64,000 nt of DNA from Halobellus rarus. GTDB lineage: Archaea; Halobacteriota; Halobacteria; Halobacteriales; Haloferacaceae. This document shows positions 25,578 to 33,666 of the stretch, one piece after another; position 1 is the stretch's first letter; each line of letters opens with the position of its first letter. The position numbers were made by a program, and so were the translations under genes. The DNA is taken from positions 62,001 through 126,000 of the forward strand of contig NZ_JANHDI010000012.1 of NCBI RefSeq assembly GCF_024494595.1, in the 5' to 3' direction. Below the pieces are notes generated by a model. It was not told the origin of the DNA. It worked only from the letters and a program-made list of their open reading frames with translations, and ran no database searches.

Positions 25578-25885
25578 GGGGTATCGTTCGGCTGCCGTCT
25601 CCCGGGCAACCAGCGGGTAGCCGGATTCGGCGGATCTTCTTCGTCCATAAAGCACAATACAATGATCTTTTTCTACTTCCTTCAATCAGTACTGTGTTCC
25701 GAATACTCATAAATATTTCGTCGGGTAGAGGTATACTGCCCCATACTGATCGTATACGCGGATTATCGTCGGCGTGTCGCCGCTCGAACCCAGAGACGGT
25801 GCCCGTATCCGACGGAAAAACACGTTCTGAAGGCGGCAATTCGACCGAAACAATCATTGGGACGAGACTCTTCGATCAAGCAACG
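25578..25885. promoter_or_regulatory. Divergent promoter region between the vWA and ATPase genes
   Basis: These 308 bases are AT-rich in the middle. Minus-strand GCTTTATGG (about 25646-25655) could serve the vWA gene with a leader near 45 nt. Plus-strand CATAAATATTT (about 25707-25717) could serve the ATPase, giving a long leader unless an upstream start such as the GTG at 25799 is used. No gene is visible inside. Confidence 0.45.
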
Positions 25886-27448
25886 ATGGTCCTCGACGTC
25901 GGCGACCGTCTCGTGAAGGCCCTCCACGAGCACAATCCGTGGTGGGAGCGGGGTGCGGAGGCGTTCTCGCTCCCGGCGCGACAGAAGAGCGACTTCTATC
26001 ACCTCGCTCGCCCGGGGCAGTCGGGAAGCCAGTTCGAGGACCAGCCGCTCCTCGGGATAGTCGGTCGCCGCGGTGCGGGGAAGACGACGCTCCTCAAGCA
26101 GTACATCGCACACCGCATCGAGAGCGGTGTCGAGCCCGAGCGGTTCCTGTATCTCCCATTCGACGCCGATCCGCTGTATCAACTCCGGTCCGACGAGCAA
26201 CTCCGTCGCGCGGTCCGCTACTACGAGAGTCGCATCCTCGGTCGGACCGGCGGGGACGGCCCGCACTTCGTCTTCCTCGACGACGTCCACCGGATCGGAC
26301 ACCGAAACAAGCCCACGATCGACGGCTGGGGACGTCCCGTTACGGACCTCATCGACGACCCGCGGGAGCGCCACGTGACGGTCACAGCGAGCACGACCGT
26401 CCAGATCGAGCGCGAACTCGACGACGTCGGTCTCTCGTCTCGGCGGTACGACGTCCAACCGGTCTTACCCGAGAAGTTCCGCGATTACCTGTTTTCGCTG
26501 TATCCCGACCTCGAAGAGCCGGATCGGCGCGTCAGCCCCACCTCGATTCGGACGGGCGACAGCAGTATTCCGGCGGTGCTGGACGGCACCGATCCATCCG
26601 CGCTCGTCACGGAACTCCGTGAGAAGTACCGACGGGTCTCGGCTGCCAAATCGCGCGTCCAGTCGAAGGTCGTCGACTATCTCGTGATGGGCGGCACGAT
26701 CAGCTACGACCGCGAGGGCGTCGTCGAAACCGCGGACGACCTGTCTGAAGCCGACTACGCGCGCCTTCGAGACGACGTCCGAACGGTCCTCTACGAGGAA
26801 GTCCCCGGGTTCGAGTCGATCAAGACGATCGCCGACCTCGAACGCCTCTGCGCGCTCGCCGCCCACAACAGCGGCGCGGAACCGATTCGGTATCAGGAAC
26901 TCGTCGAGCTGTTCGACGTCGACCGGCGGACGATCGCGGACAGCTACCTCCCCGCGCTCTCGGAGCTGTACCTGCTCACGGCGGTCACGGAGTACGACAA
27001 CGCACGCCCGCGCTCGGTCCAGCTCTATCTGCGCGACACCGGCCTCCTGACCGCGCTGGCCGACGGATCCGCCCAGCGAGCGTTGGGTGACTTCGACCGC
27101 GAGGTCGATCTGGCACGCGTGGCCGGATTCGACCACACGATGCGGTTCGCCTACGGCATCAACGCCGCTCGGGGCGACACCGGCGAGCCGTCAGTACAGT
27201 TCTGGCGCGGCCGCAACGGGGAGGTCGACTACGTCTTCGAAGTCGACGAGACTCCAGTCCCGGTCGGCCTCGCCTACCGACCGCCAGCCGACGACACGCT
27301 CGCGGCGATCCGGGAGTTCCTCGACAGCTACGACGTTCCGGTCGGATTTCTGCTCACCGGCGATACCGTGTCTACGGACCGGCCGATAACGCTTCGAGAC
27401 GACCGGGTGATACAGCTCCCGTACTGGTTCTACCTGCTGCTGTGTTGA
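25886..27448 (+). CDS. AAA ATPase (AAA_14/DUF4143-like)
   Basis: The protein has 520 residues from the ATG at 25886. Walker A is GIVGRRGAGKTTLL (about 57-70) and Walker B is FVFLDDVHRI (128-137), followed by a sensor-like VTASTTVQIE. A winged-helix segment is likely at LVELFDVDRRTIADSYLPAL, where the family has its DNA-binding-like part. The C-terminus, FWRGRNGEVDYVFEV (about 439-453), matches the DUF4143 restriction-like fold, but the usual following E.K is replaced by VPVGLAYR. It is probably an active ATPase with a dead nuclease-like tail. It is divergent from the vWA gene, with which it may work. Confidence 0.87.
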   Translation: MVLDVGDRLVKALHEHNPWWERGAEAFSLPARQKSDFYHLARPGQSGSQFEDQPLLGIVGRRGAGKTTLLKQYIAHRIESGVEPERFLYLPFDADPLYQLRSDEQLRRAVRYYESRILGRTGGDGPHFVFLDDVHRIGHRNKPTIDGWGRPVTDLIDDPRERHVTVTASTTVQIERELDDVGLSSRRYDVQPVLPEKFRDYLFSLYPDLEEPDRRVSPTSIRTGDSSIPAVLDGTDPSALVTELREKYRRVSAAKSRVQSKVVDYLVMGGTISYDREGVVETADDLSEADYARLRDDVRTVLYEEVPGFESIKTIADLERLCALAAHNSGAEPIRYQELVELFDVDRRTIADSYLPALSELYLLTAVTEYDNARPRSVQLYLRDTGLLTALADGSAQRALGDFDREVDLARVAGFDHTMRFAYGINAARGDTGEPSVQFWRGRNGEVDYVFEVDETPVPVGLAYRPPADDTLAAIREFLDSYDVPVGFLLTGDTVSTDRPITLRDDRVIQLPYWFYLLLC

Positions 27449-27531
27449 TCGAGCGTCCGCCCGCTACCCGGGTCGGAGGCGTCTGAGCCGGTGTTCGAGA
27501 ACCGTCGTACGGAGCCGCCATTTTCCCGATC

Positions 27532-27543
27532 CTTAATTATAAT
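27532..27543 (+). promoter_or_regulatory. TATA box of the E1 alpha operon
   Basis: CTTAATTATAAT is centred about 30 nt before the ATG at 27568. It supports that start over the GTG at 27559, which would lie upstream of or at the expected transcription start. Confidence 0.6.
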
Positions 27544-27567
27544 ACCTGCTGAACTGTTGTGTCAACT

Positions 27568-28614
27568 ATGGCAGGAGTGAGCAGGACAGTCCTAACCGAG
27601 ATGTACGAGAATATGGTGACCGCTCGCCACTACGAGGAGCGGTTGCAGGAGGAGTACCTGGAGGGCAAACAGCCGGCCTTCGACATCTCCGCCGGGCCGA
27701 TACCCGGGGAGTTGCACCTCGCCGCCGGGCAGGAGGCGGCGGCCGCGGGCGTCTGTCAACACCTCCGAGACGACGACACGGTGACCGCGCCGCACCGACC
27801 TCACCACGTCGCCATCGCGAAGGGCGTCGACCTCGACCGGATGACGGCGGAGATCTTCGGTCGACAGACCGGATTGGGAAAGGGGAAGGGCGGACACATG
27901 CACCTGTTCGATCCCGAGGTCCACTTCGCCTGCAGCGGGATCATCGCTGAGGGCTGTCCGCCCGCCGCCGGCGCGGGTCTCGCCGCGAAGAAGCGGAACG
28001 AGGACAGCGTCGCCGTGGCGTACCTCGGAGAGGGCGCGATCGACCAGGGCGCGTTCCTGGAGTCGCTGAACTTCGCGGCGGTCTTCGACCTGCCGGTCGT
28101 GTTCGTCATCGAGGACAACGACTGGGCGATCAGTATGCCCAAAGAGCGCGTGACCGACGTCGAGAACGGGGCGAAGCGCGCCGACGGGTTCGAGATGCCC
28201 GGCGTCCGCGTCGACGCCGACGACGCCGTCGAGGTCTACGAGGTCGCCGGCGAGGCGATCGGCCGCGCCCGCGACCGCAACGGCCCGACGGTCATCGAGG
28301 TGCAGGTGCACCGCCGGATGGGGCACTTCATGGGCGACCCCCAGACGTACCGCCCGGAGGAAGACCAAGAGGCGGCCGCCGAGCGCGACTCCATCGAGCG
28401 ACTGGAGGCGGCCCTCCGCGATTACGGCGTCGACGACGACGCGATGGAGACGATCCGCGAGGAGGCCCACGAGCGCGTCGAGGCGGCGATCGAGTGGGCC
28501 AAAGCGCAACCGCACCCGGAGCCATCGGACGCCTACGAGGACATGTTCGTGAACCCACCGAGCGGCGTGACGGACAGTGAACCCGACTTCGACCTCGCGG
28601 GAGGTGACGACTGA
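27568..28614 (+). CDS. 2-oxoacid dehydrogenase (pyruvate/acetoin-type) E1 alpha subunit
   Basis: This is the thiamine-diphosphate-dependent decarboxylase alpha chain, 348 residues. Motifs include GELHLAAGQEAAAAGVC, TAPHRPHHVAIAKGVD, GKGKGGHMHLFDP and the ThDP-Mg site GEGAIDQGAFLESLNFAAVFDLPVV-type region (GEGA...N). The phosphorylation-loop region reads HRRMGHFMGDPQTYR. The sequence is closest in pattern to acetoin/branched-chain/pyruvate E1 alpha; the substrate cannot be fixed. It is the first gene of a tight three-gene operon, and the E1 beta ATG overlaps its stop by one base (TGATG). No E2 acyltransferase or E3 gene follows. Confidence 0.93.
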   Translation: MAGVSRTVLTEMYENMVTARHYEERLQEEYLEGKQPAFDISAGPIPGELHLAAGQEAAAAGVCQHLRDDDTVTAPHRPHHVAIAKGVDLDRMTAEIFGRQTGLGKGKGGHMHLFDPEVHFACSGIIAEGCPPAAGAGLAAKKRNEDSVAVAYLGEGAIDQGAFLESLNFAAVFDLPVVFVIEDNDWAISMPKERVTDVENGAKRADGFEMPGVRVDADDAVEVYEVAGEAIGRARDRNGPTVIEVQVHRRMGHFMGDPQTYRPEEDQEAAAERDSIERLEAALRDYGVDDDAMETIREEAHERVEAAIEWAKAQPHPEPSDAYEDMFVNPPSGVTDSEPDFDLAGGDD

Positions 28615-29630
28615 TGGCCGACGAGAGCGGCGAGACCCGCGATCTGACGATGAGCAGAGCGATGGTCTCGGCCATCGCCCACGAGATGCGGGAGAACGAC
28701 GAGGTGTTCTACATGGGCGAGGACGTCGCCGACTACGGCGGCATCTTCGACTCGACGGAGGGACTTCGCGAGGAGTTCGGCTACGACCGCGTGATGGACG
28801 TCCCGATCAGCGAGACCGCGTATCTGGGAGCGGCCGTGGGGGCCGCACAGGAGGGAATGCGCCCCATCGCGGAACTGATGTTCGTCGACTTCTTCGGCGT
28901 CGCGATGGACCAGATCTACAACCAGATGGCCAAGAACACCTACATGAGCGGCGGGAACGTCTCGGTCCCGATGGTGCTCACCGCCGCCGTCGGCGGCACC
29001 TACAACGACGCCGCCCAGCACTCCCAGACGCTGTACGGGACGTTCGCACACATCCCGGGGCTGAAGGTCGTCGTCCCCTCGACGGCCTACGAGGCCAAGG
29101 GGCTGATGCACAACGCCATCCGCGACGACGACCCGGTCCTCTACATGTTCCACAAGCGCCTGATGGGGATCGGCTGGCTCCCCGCCCCGGACGGACCGAA
29201 GACGCCCGTCCCGGAGACGGACTACACGATCCCGTTCGGGAGCGCCGACGTGAAGCGCGACGGCGACGACGTCACGGTCGTCACGCTCGGCCTGCACGTC
29301 CACCGGGCGCTCTCGGCCGCCGAGGACCTCGCGGACGACGGCATCGACGCCGAGGTCGTCGACCTCCGCTCGCTCGTGCCGCTCGACACCGACACCATCG
29401 TGGAGTCGGTGGAGAAGACCGGGAACCTCGTCGTCGTCGACGAGGACTACCGCTCCTACGGCGTGACGGGCGAGATCGTCGCGAGCGTCGCCGACGAGGC
29501 GCTGGCCGCGCTCGATTCGGTCGAGCGGGTCGCGGTCCCGGACGTGCCGATCCCGTACTCGCGGCCGATGGAGAACGAGGTGGTGCCGGACGTCGAGGAC
29601 ATCGCGGCAGCGGTTCGGAGGACGCAGTAA
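28614..29630 (+). CDS. 2-oxoacid dehydrogenase E1 beta subunit
   Basis: The 338-residue beta chain pairs with E1 alpha. It shows MSRAMVSAIAHEMRENDEVF, YMGEDVADYGGIF (the Glu that activates ThDP), DVPISETAYLGAAVGAAQEG, and the C-terminal transketolase-like domain VTVVTLGLHVHRALSAA with VVDLRSLVPLDTDTI. Start and stop overlap E1 alpha, so translation is coupled. The lipoyl protein starts 4 nt after the stop. Together they would decarboxylate a 2-oxoacid or acetoin and reductively acylate a lipoyl group. Confidence 0.94.
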   Translation: MADESGETRDLTMSRAMVSAIAHEMRENDEVFYMGEDVADYGGIFDSTEGLREEFGYDRVMDVPISETAYLGAAVGAAQEGMRPIAELMFVDFFGVAMDQIYNQMAKNTYMSGGNVSVPMVLTAAVGGTYNDAAQHSQTLYGTFAHIPGLKVVVPSTAYEAKGLMHNAIRDDDPVLYMFHKRLMGIGWLPAPDGPKTPVPETDYTIPFGSADVKRDGDDVTVVTLGLHVHRALSAAEDLADDGIDAEVVDLRSLVPLDTDTIVESVEKTGNLVVVDEDYRSYGVTGEIVASVADEALAALDSVERVAVPDVPIPYSRPMENEVVPDVEDIAAAVRRTQ

Positions 29631-29634
29631 TCCG

Positions 29635-29898
29635 ATGAGCGGAACCGACGATCGCGTCCCGGTGACGGCCGACGAGTGGGCCGACGAGGCCGACAGCGAC
29701 GAGGGAATCGTGGTCAACTGGTTCGTCCGCGAGGGCGCGACAGTCAAGGAGGGAGAGAGCGTCTGCGAGATCCAGATCGAGAAGGTCAGCATCGACGTGC
29801 TCGCGCCGGTCGGCGGTACGCTCGCGGAGATCGTCAAAGGGGAGGACGACGAGTTCGAGCGCGGCGACACGCTCGCGTGGATCACCCCGGACGCATAG
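29635..29898 (+). CDS. Free-standing lipoyl-domain protein
   Basis: The 87-residue protein is a single lipoyl/biotinyl domain: EGIVVNWFVREGATVKEGES, then VCEIQIEKVSIDV with the modified Lys in EIEK-type context (IQIEKVS), then GGTLAEIVKGEDDEFERGD. The N-terminal 15 residues are variable. In standard complexes this domain is fused to the E2 acyltransferase; here it is separate and ends the operon 4 nt after E1 beta. It may carry the acyl group to an E2 core encoded elsewhere, or work with E1 alone. Confidence 0.9.
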   Translation: MSGTDDRVPVTADEWADEADSDEGIVVNWFVREGATVKEGESVCEIQIEKVSIDVLAPVGGTLAEIVKGEDDEFERGDTLAWITPDA

Positions 29899-30036
29899 CG
29901 GGCGGCGGATCGACTTTCGCGCGGCGACCCCTCTTTGGTGCGGCGACCCCTTTGAAGCGGTGAGTCCGTCGTGGGACGGCAGTCGGTCCCCGCCGAATGG
30001 ACAACGGTTTGTGCCTCGACCGCGCTCTGACGTCGT

Positions 30037-30624
30037 ATGCACGCGATCACGAACAGCGGCTGGATCGAGGTCGTCACGGGGTCGATGTTCTCGGGAAAGA
30101 CCGAGGAGGTCCTCCGTCGCCTCCGGCGGGCAGAGATCGCGGGCCAAGAGGTCGCCGCGTTCAAACCGGAAGTCGACGACCGCTACGGGGAGACGACCGT
30201 CGGATCGCACGTCGGCCGGCAGTGGAACGCCGCCGTCGTCCCCAGCGAGGGCGAGGGGATCTGGGAGATTCTCGACCGTCTCAACGGCGAGGACGTCGTC
30301 GCGGTCGACGAGGCCAACTTCTTCGGTCCGGAACTGGTCGACGTCTGCCAGCGCCTCGCCGACGACGGCCGTCGGGTCATCGTCTCCGGAATCGACCAGA
30401 CCTATCGGGGAGAACCGTTCGAACCCCTCCCGCAACTGATGGCCGTCGCCGAGTACGTCGACAAACTGCAGGCGATCTGCTCGCAGTGCGGCGAGCCGGC
30501 GACGCGCAACCAGCGGCTCGTCGAGGGCGAACCCGCCCACGTGGACGAACCGACCATCGTCGTGGGCGCGGCGGAGTCCTACGAGGCGCGGTGCCGGAAC
30601 TGTCATACGCTTCGCCGCGAGTAG
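30037..30624 (+). CDS. tdk: Thymidine kinase (type II, TK1-like)
   Basis: The enzyme phosphorylates deoxythymidine for salvage. The 195 residues carry the P-loop GSMFSGKT (15-22), the Walker-B-like VVAVDEANFF (87-96), IVSGIDQTYRGEPFEP and a zinc site from CSQC (about 160-163) and CRNC (about 187-190), with the lasso-loop region between. The length and motif set are those of tetrameric TK1-type enzymes. It probably shares a transcript with the Yip1 gene 16 nt downstream. Confidence 0.96.
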   Translation: MHAITNSGWIEVVTGSMFSGKTEEVLRRLRRAEIAGQEVAAFKPEVDDRYGETTVGSHVGRQWNAAVVPSEGEGIWEILDRLNGEDVVAVDEANFFGPELVDVCQRLADDGRRVIVSGIDQTYRGEPFEPLPQLMAVAEYVDKLQAICSQCGEPATRNQRLVEGEPAHVDEPTIVVGAAESYEARCRNCHTLRRE

Positions 30625-30640
30625 TTACGACAGATCCACC

Positions 30641-31243
30641 GTGACGACCTGGGTTGAGAACCCCGAAGGCGGCCGCGAGCGCGGACCGCGCGGGCTCCTG
30701 CGGGCGTGGCTCGAAGTTCTCCTCCGGCCGCGACAGTTCTTTCAGAACGGCGTCGCACCGGGCGATCAAGCGCCGGGACTGGTCTTCGCCATCGTCGTCG
30801 CCGTCGCGTACGCCGTCGGATTGTTCGCGTTTTCGCCCGATCGGGTCCCCGCGCTGGCCGGCGGCCCGACGGTGTCCACCGTCATCGCGCTCGCAGCCGT
30901 CGCGCTCGTCGTCGCGCCCGCGGCGCTGCATCTGACGGCCGCACTCCAGACAGTAATCCTGATTCTCGCCGTTCGAGACCGGGCGGGCGTGAGCGAGACG
31001 GTCCAAGTGATCGCGTACGCCACCGCCCCCTGCGTCTTCGCAGGCCTCCCGTGGCCGTCACTTCGGCTGATCTGCGCGCTGTACGGGGCCGCGCTGCTCG
31101 TCGTCGGCCTGCGTGAGGTACACGACACTACGACTGCCCGCGCCCTGGCCGCCGGTGCGATTCCCGCGACGCTGCTCTTCGGCTCTGCATTCGGCGGCCT
31201 CGACGCCGGGGAGGCCGTTCTCCGGGCATTCGGACTGATCTGA
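30641..31243 (+). CDS. Yip1-family membrane protein
   Basis: The 200-residue protein has five hydrophobic segments after a charged N-terminus ending LLRPRQFFQNGVAPGDQAPG, the entry motif of Yip1-domain proteins. SETVQVIAYATAPCVFAGLP is the conserved central part. It starts with GTG at 30641, 16 nt after tdk, with no better ATG nearby. Family members are common in haloarchaea; their role is not established. Confidence 0.85.
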   Translation: MTTWVENPEGGRERGPRGLLRAWLEVLLRPRQFFQNGVAPGDQAPGLVFAIVVAVAYAVGLFAFSPDRVPALAGGPTVSTVIALAAVALVVAPAALHLTAALQTVILILAVRDRAGVSETVQVIAYATAPCVFAGLPWPSLRLICALYGAALLVVGLREVHDTTTARALAAGAIPATLLFGSAFGGLDAGEAVLRAFGLI

Positions 31244-31330
31244 CGGTCGTAACGCGATCGTGAGACGAACGCCCACTCGGAGAGCAGGAATTCGACAATC
31301 GTTTTAGGCGCGACGCACTGTACTCTCTCA

Positions 31331-33532
31331 ATGGATTGGATTACGCACGACGAGGACGTTTGGTTCGATTTCCGGGGAGATTCCCCGAAGCAGCTCACGC
31401 CGGGGCGGTACTACAAGGGTACCGTCGATGGATTCGCGGATTTCGGCGTCTTCGTCGACCTCGCGCCCGGAGTCACCGGGCTCCTGCACCGCAGCGAACT
31501 CGACCGTCGCTTAGAGAGCCTCGATTGGGAGTCCGGCGACACCGTCTTCGTCCAGGTGAAGAACGTCCGAAGCAACGGTAACATCGACCTCGGCTGGTCG
31601 ATCCGTCAGTCCGAGTCGGAGTTCCGTGGTGCGCGCGTTCACGACCCCGACGGCGACGACGACGGCGAGCCTATCGACAACGGCTCGTCGGACGACGGAC
31701 CAACGCCGGTCAAGAAGACGCCGAAAGGCGTCTCGACGAAATCGCGCGTCGGCAACGGTACCGACGCTACCGAGGAGTCCGGTCAGACGGCGTCCGCGTC
31801 GGAAGCAGCCGAAGCCGAACGGCCGGAAGAGGACGCGTCCGCTGCCGCCGACGAGGCGTCCGACGACGGAGACGCTGACGTCACTGAAGCCACCGAGGAG
31901 GCAGACACTGAGAGCGAGAGCGAATTCGAGTTCGACGAGACGTCCGCAGCCGAATCGAAAGACGGCGACGTCTCTGAAGAACCGGCGAAAGTCGAGGAAT
32001 CGACGGAGATCGAAGAACCGGAGCGCGTCACCGTCGACTCGCTCGGAGACCGCGTCGGCGACCTCGTCCGAATCGAGGGCGAAGTCGTCGGCGCGCGTCA
32101 GACCGGCGGCCCGACCATCTTCGAGGTCCGCGACGAGACCGCCGTCGTCGACTGCGCGGCGTTCGTCGAGGCCGGCGTCCGCGCGTACCCCGAGGTCGAC
32201 GAGGGCGACGTCGTCCGACTCGACGGAGAGGTCGAACTCCGGCGCGGCGAACTGCAGGTCGAGACCGAGGAACTGACGGTCCTCTCCGATGAGGAGGCCG
32301 AGACCGTCGAGACGCGTCTCGAGGACGCGCTCTCGGAGAAGGCCCGCCCCGAGACCGTCGAACCGCTCGCCTCTGACGAGGCGGTCGAGGCCGTCACCGA
32401 CCAGCTCGCGGACGCCGCAGAGGCGATCCGGACCGCCGTCCTCCAGTCGCGGCCGATCGTCGTCCGGCACGCCGCCACCGCCGACGGCTACGTCGCCGGC
32501 GCGGCCATCGAACGCGCGGTCCTGCCGCTCATCCGCGAGGAGCACGCCCGCGCGGACGCGGAGTATCACTTCTTCACCCGGCGACCGCTCGACGATCCCG
32601 TCTACGGGATGGACGCCGCCACCAACGACGTGACGCAGATGCTGCAGGACAACGAGCGCCACGACGAGAAGCTGCCGCTCGTCGTCCTCGTCGGCGTCGG
32701 CGGCACCACCGACTCCCTCGACGGCCTCGGACTGCTGGGCGTCTACGGGGCCTCCCGAGTCGTCGTCGACGCGGAGGAAGTCGACACCGAGATCGTCGAC
32801 GAGGCGAGCGTCCTGGTCTCTCCGAGCCTCACCGACGTCGACGCCGGGGGGCTCTCGACGGGCGCGCTCGGCGCCAACCTGGGGGCCGCGGTCAACGCCG
32901 ACACGAGCGACGACCTCGCACACCTCCCCGCCGTGAGCTACTGGCAGGAGACGCCGGCGGCGTACGCCGACCTCGCGAACGAGGCCGGCTACGACCCCGA
33001 CCGGACGCGTGAACTCCGCGAGGCCGTCGCGCTGGAGGCGTACTACCAGTCCTATCAGGACAAGCGCGAACTCATCACTGACCTGCTGTTCGAGGACGAC
33101 GGCGGCCTCGCCGGCCACGTCTCCGAGCAGTTCCGGATCAAACTCGGCGACGAGGTCGAGACCGCGGAGGCGAACCTCGAGACGCGCGAGATCGACGGCG
33201 TCTCCGTCGCCGTTCTCGACGCCGACTCCTACAGTCACCGCTTCGACTTCCCGCCGACGTCGCTGCTCGCGGACGCGCTGCATCGTCGGGCCGACGACGG
33301 GCGGTCCGCGACGATCGTCTACTCCACTGACGAACTGTTCGTCCGCGCCGACGACGTCGACGTCCGCGCCGACGACGTCGACGTCCGCGCCGCCGCGGCC
33401 GACGCCCGCGAGGAAGTCCCCGAGGGCGGTATCACGGCCGTCGGCATCCGACAGAACCGCGTGGAGTTCCTCTCCGGCGCGCGAGAGGACGTCGTCGACG
33501 CCGTCGCTTCGGCCGTCGTCGACCAGCTCTGA
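31331..33532 (+). CDS. RecJ-like DHH-family protein with S1 and OB domains
   Basis: The 733-residue protein has an S1 RNA-binding domain at about 20-85 (GRYYKGTVDGFADFGVFVDL, PGVTGLLHRSEL). A long acidic linker of about 140 residues rich in Glu, Ala and Ser follows. Then comes an OB-fold nucleic-acid domain (about 235-320: VRIEGEVVGARQTGGPTIFE) and a DHH-type domain (about 370 on: IVVRHAATADGYVAGAAIE, VVLVGVGGTTD). The usual catalytic DADG and DHH acidic residues are replaced (ATADG), so nuclease activity is doubtful. It resembles the archaeal RecJ3/4 and GINS-associated paralogues. A TATA-like GTTTTAGG at 31301 supports a leaderless start. Confidence 0.88.
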   Translation: MDWITHDEDVWFDFRGDSPKQLTPGRYYKGTVDGFADFGVFVDLAPGVTGLLHRSELDRRLESLDWESGDTVFVQVKNVRSNGNIDLGWSIRQSESEFRGARVHDPDGDDDGEPIDNGSSDDGPTPVKKTPKGVSTKSRVGNGTDATEESGQTASASEAAEAERPEEDASAAADEASDDGDADVTEATEEADTESESEFEFDETSAAESKDGDVSEEPAKVEESTEIEEPERVTVDSLGDRVGDLVRIEGEVVGARQTGGPTIFEVRDETAVVDCAAFVEAGVRAYPEVDEGDVVRLDGEVELRRGELQVETEELTVLSDEEAETVETRLEDALSEKARPETVEPLASDEAVEAVTDQLADAAEAIRTAVLQSRPIVVRHAATADGYVAGAAIERAVLPLIREEHARADAEYHFFTRRPLDDPVYGMDAATNDVTQMLQDNERHDEKLPLVVLVGVGGTTDSLDGLGLLGVYGASRVVVDAEEVDTEIVDEASVLVSPSLTDVDAGGLSTGALGANLGAAVNADTSDDLAHLPAVSYWQETPAAYADLANEAGYDPDRTRELREAVALEAYYQSYQDKRELITDLLFEDDGGLAGHVSEQFRIKLGDEVETAEANLETREIDGVSVAVLDADSYSHRFDFPPTSLLADALHRRADDGRSATIVYSTDELFVRADDVDVRADDVDVRAAAADAREEVPEGGITAVGIRQNRVEFLSGAREDVVDAVASAVVDQL
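33341..33392 (+). repeat. 21-bp in-frame tandem repeat in the RecJ-like gene
   Basis: The unit runs 33341-33361, is repeated exactly at 33362-33382 and begins again at 33383-33392. It encodes VRADDVD twice, then VRA. It is in frame and is probably a recent slippage expansion in the C-terminal domain. Confidence 0.9.
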
Positions 33533-33666
33533 GACCGGGCTGTCACGTCGGGTTCCGTCCCCTTCTGTCGCGTTCGACCGCCCGGAGCGACACGCTTAAC
33601 CCCGAAACGGGACGAGAGGCTGGCAATGATGCGCTCGTCGCCCCGACTGCGGGAGGTGGTCCGCCG

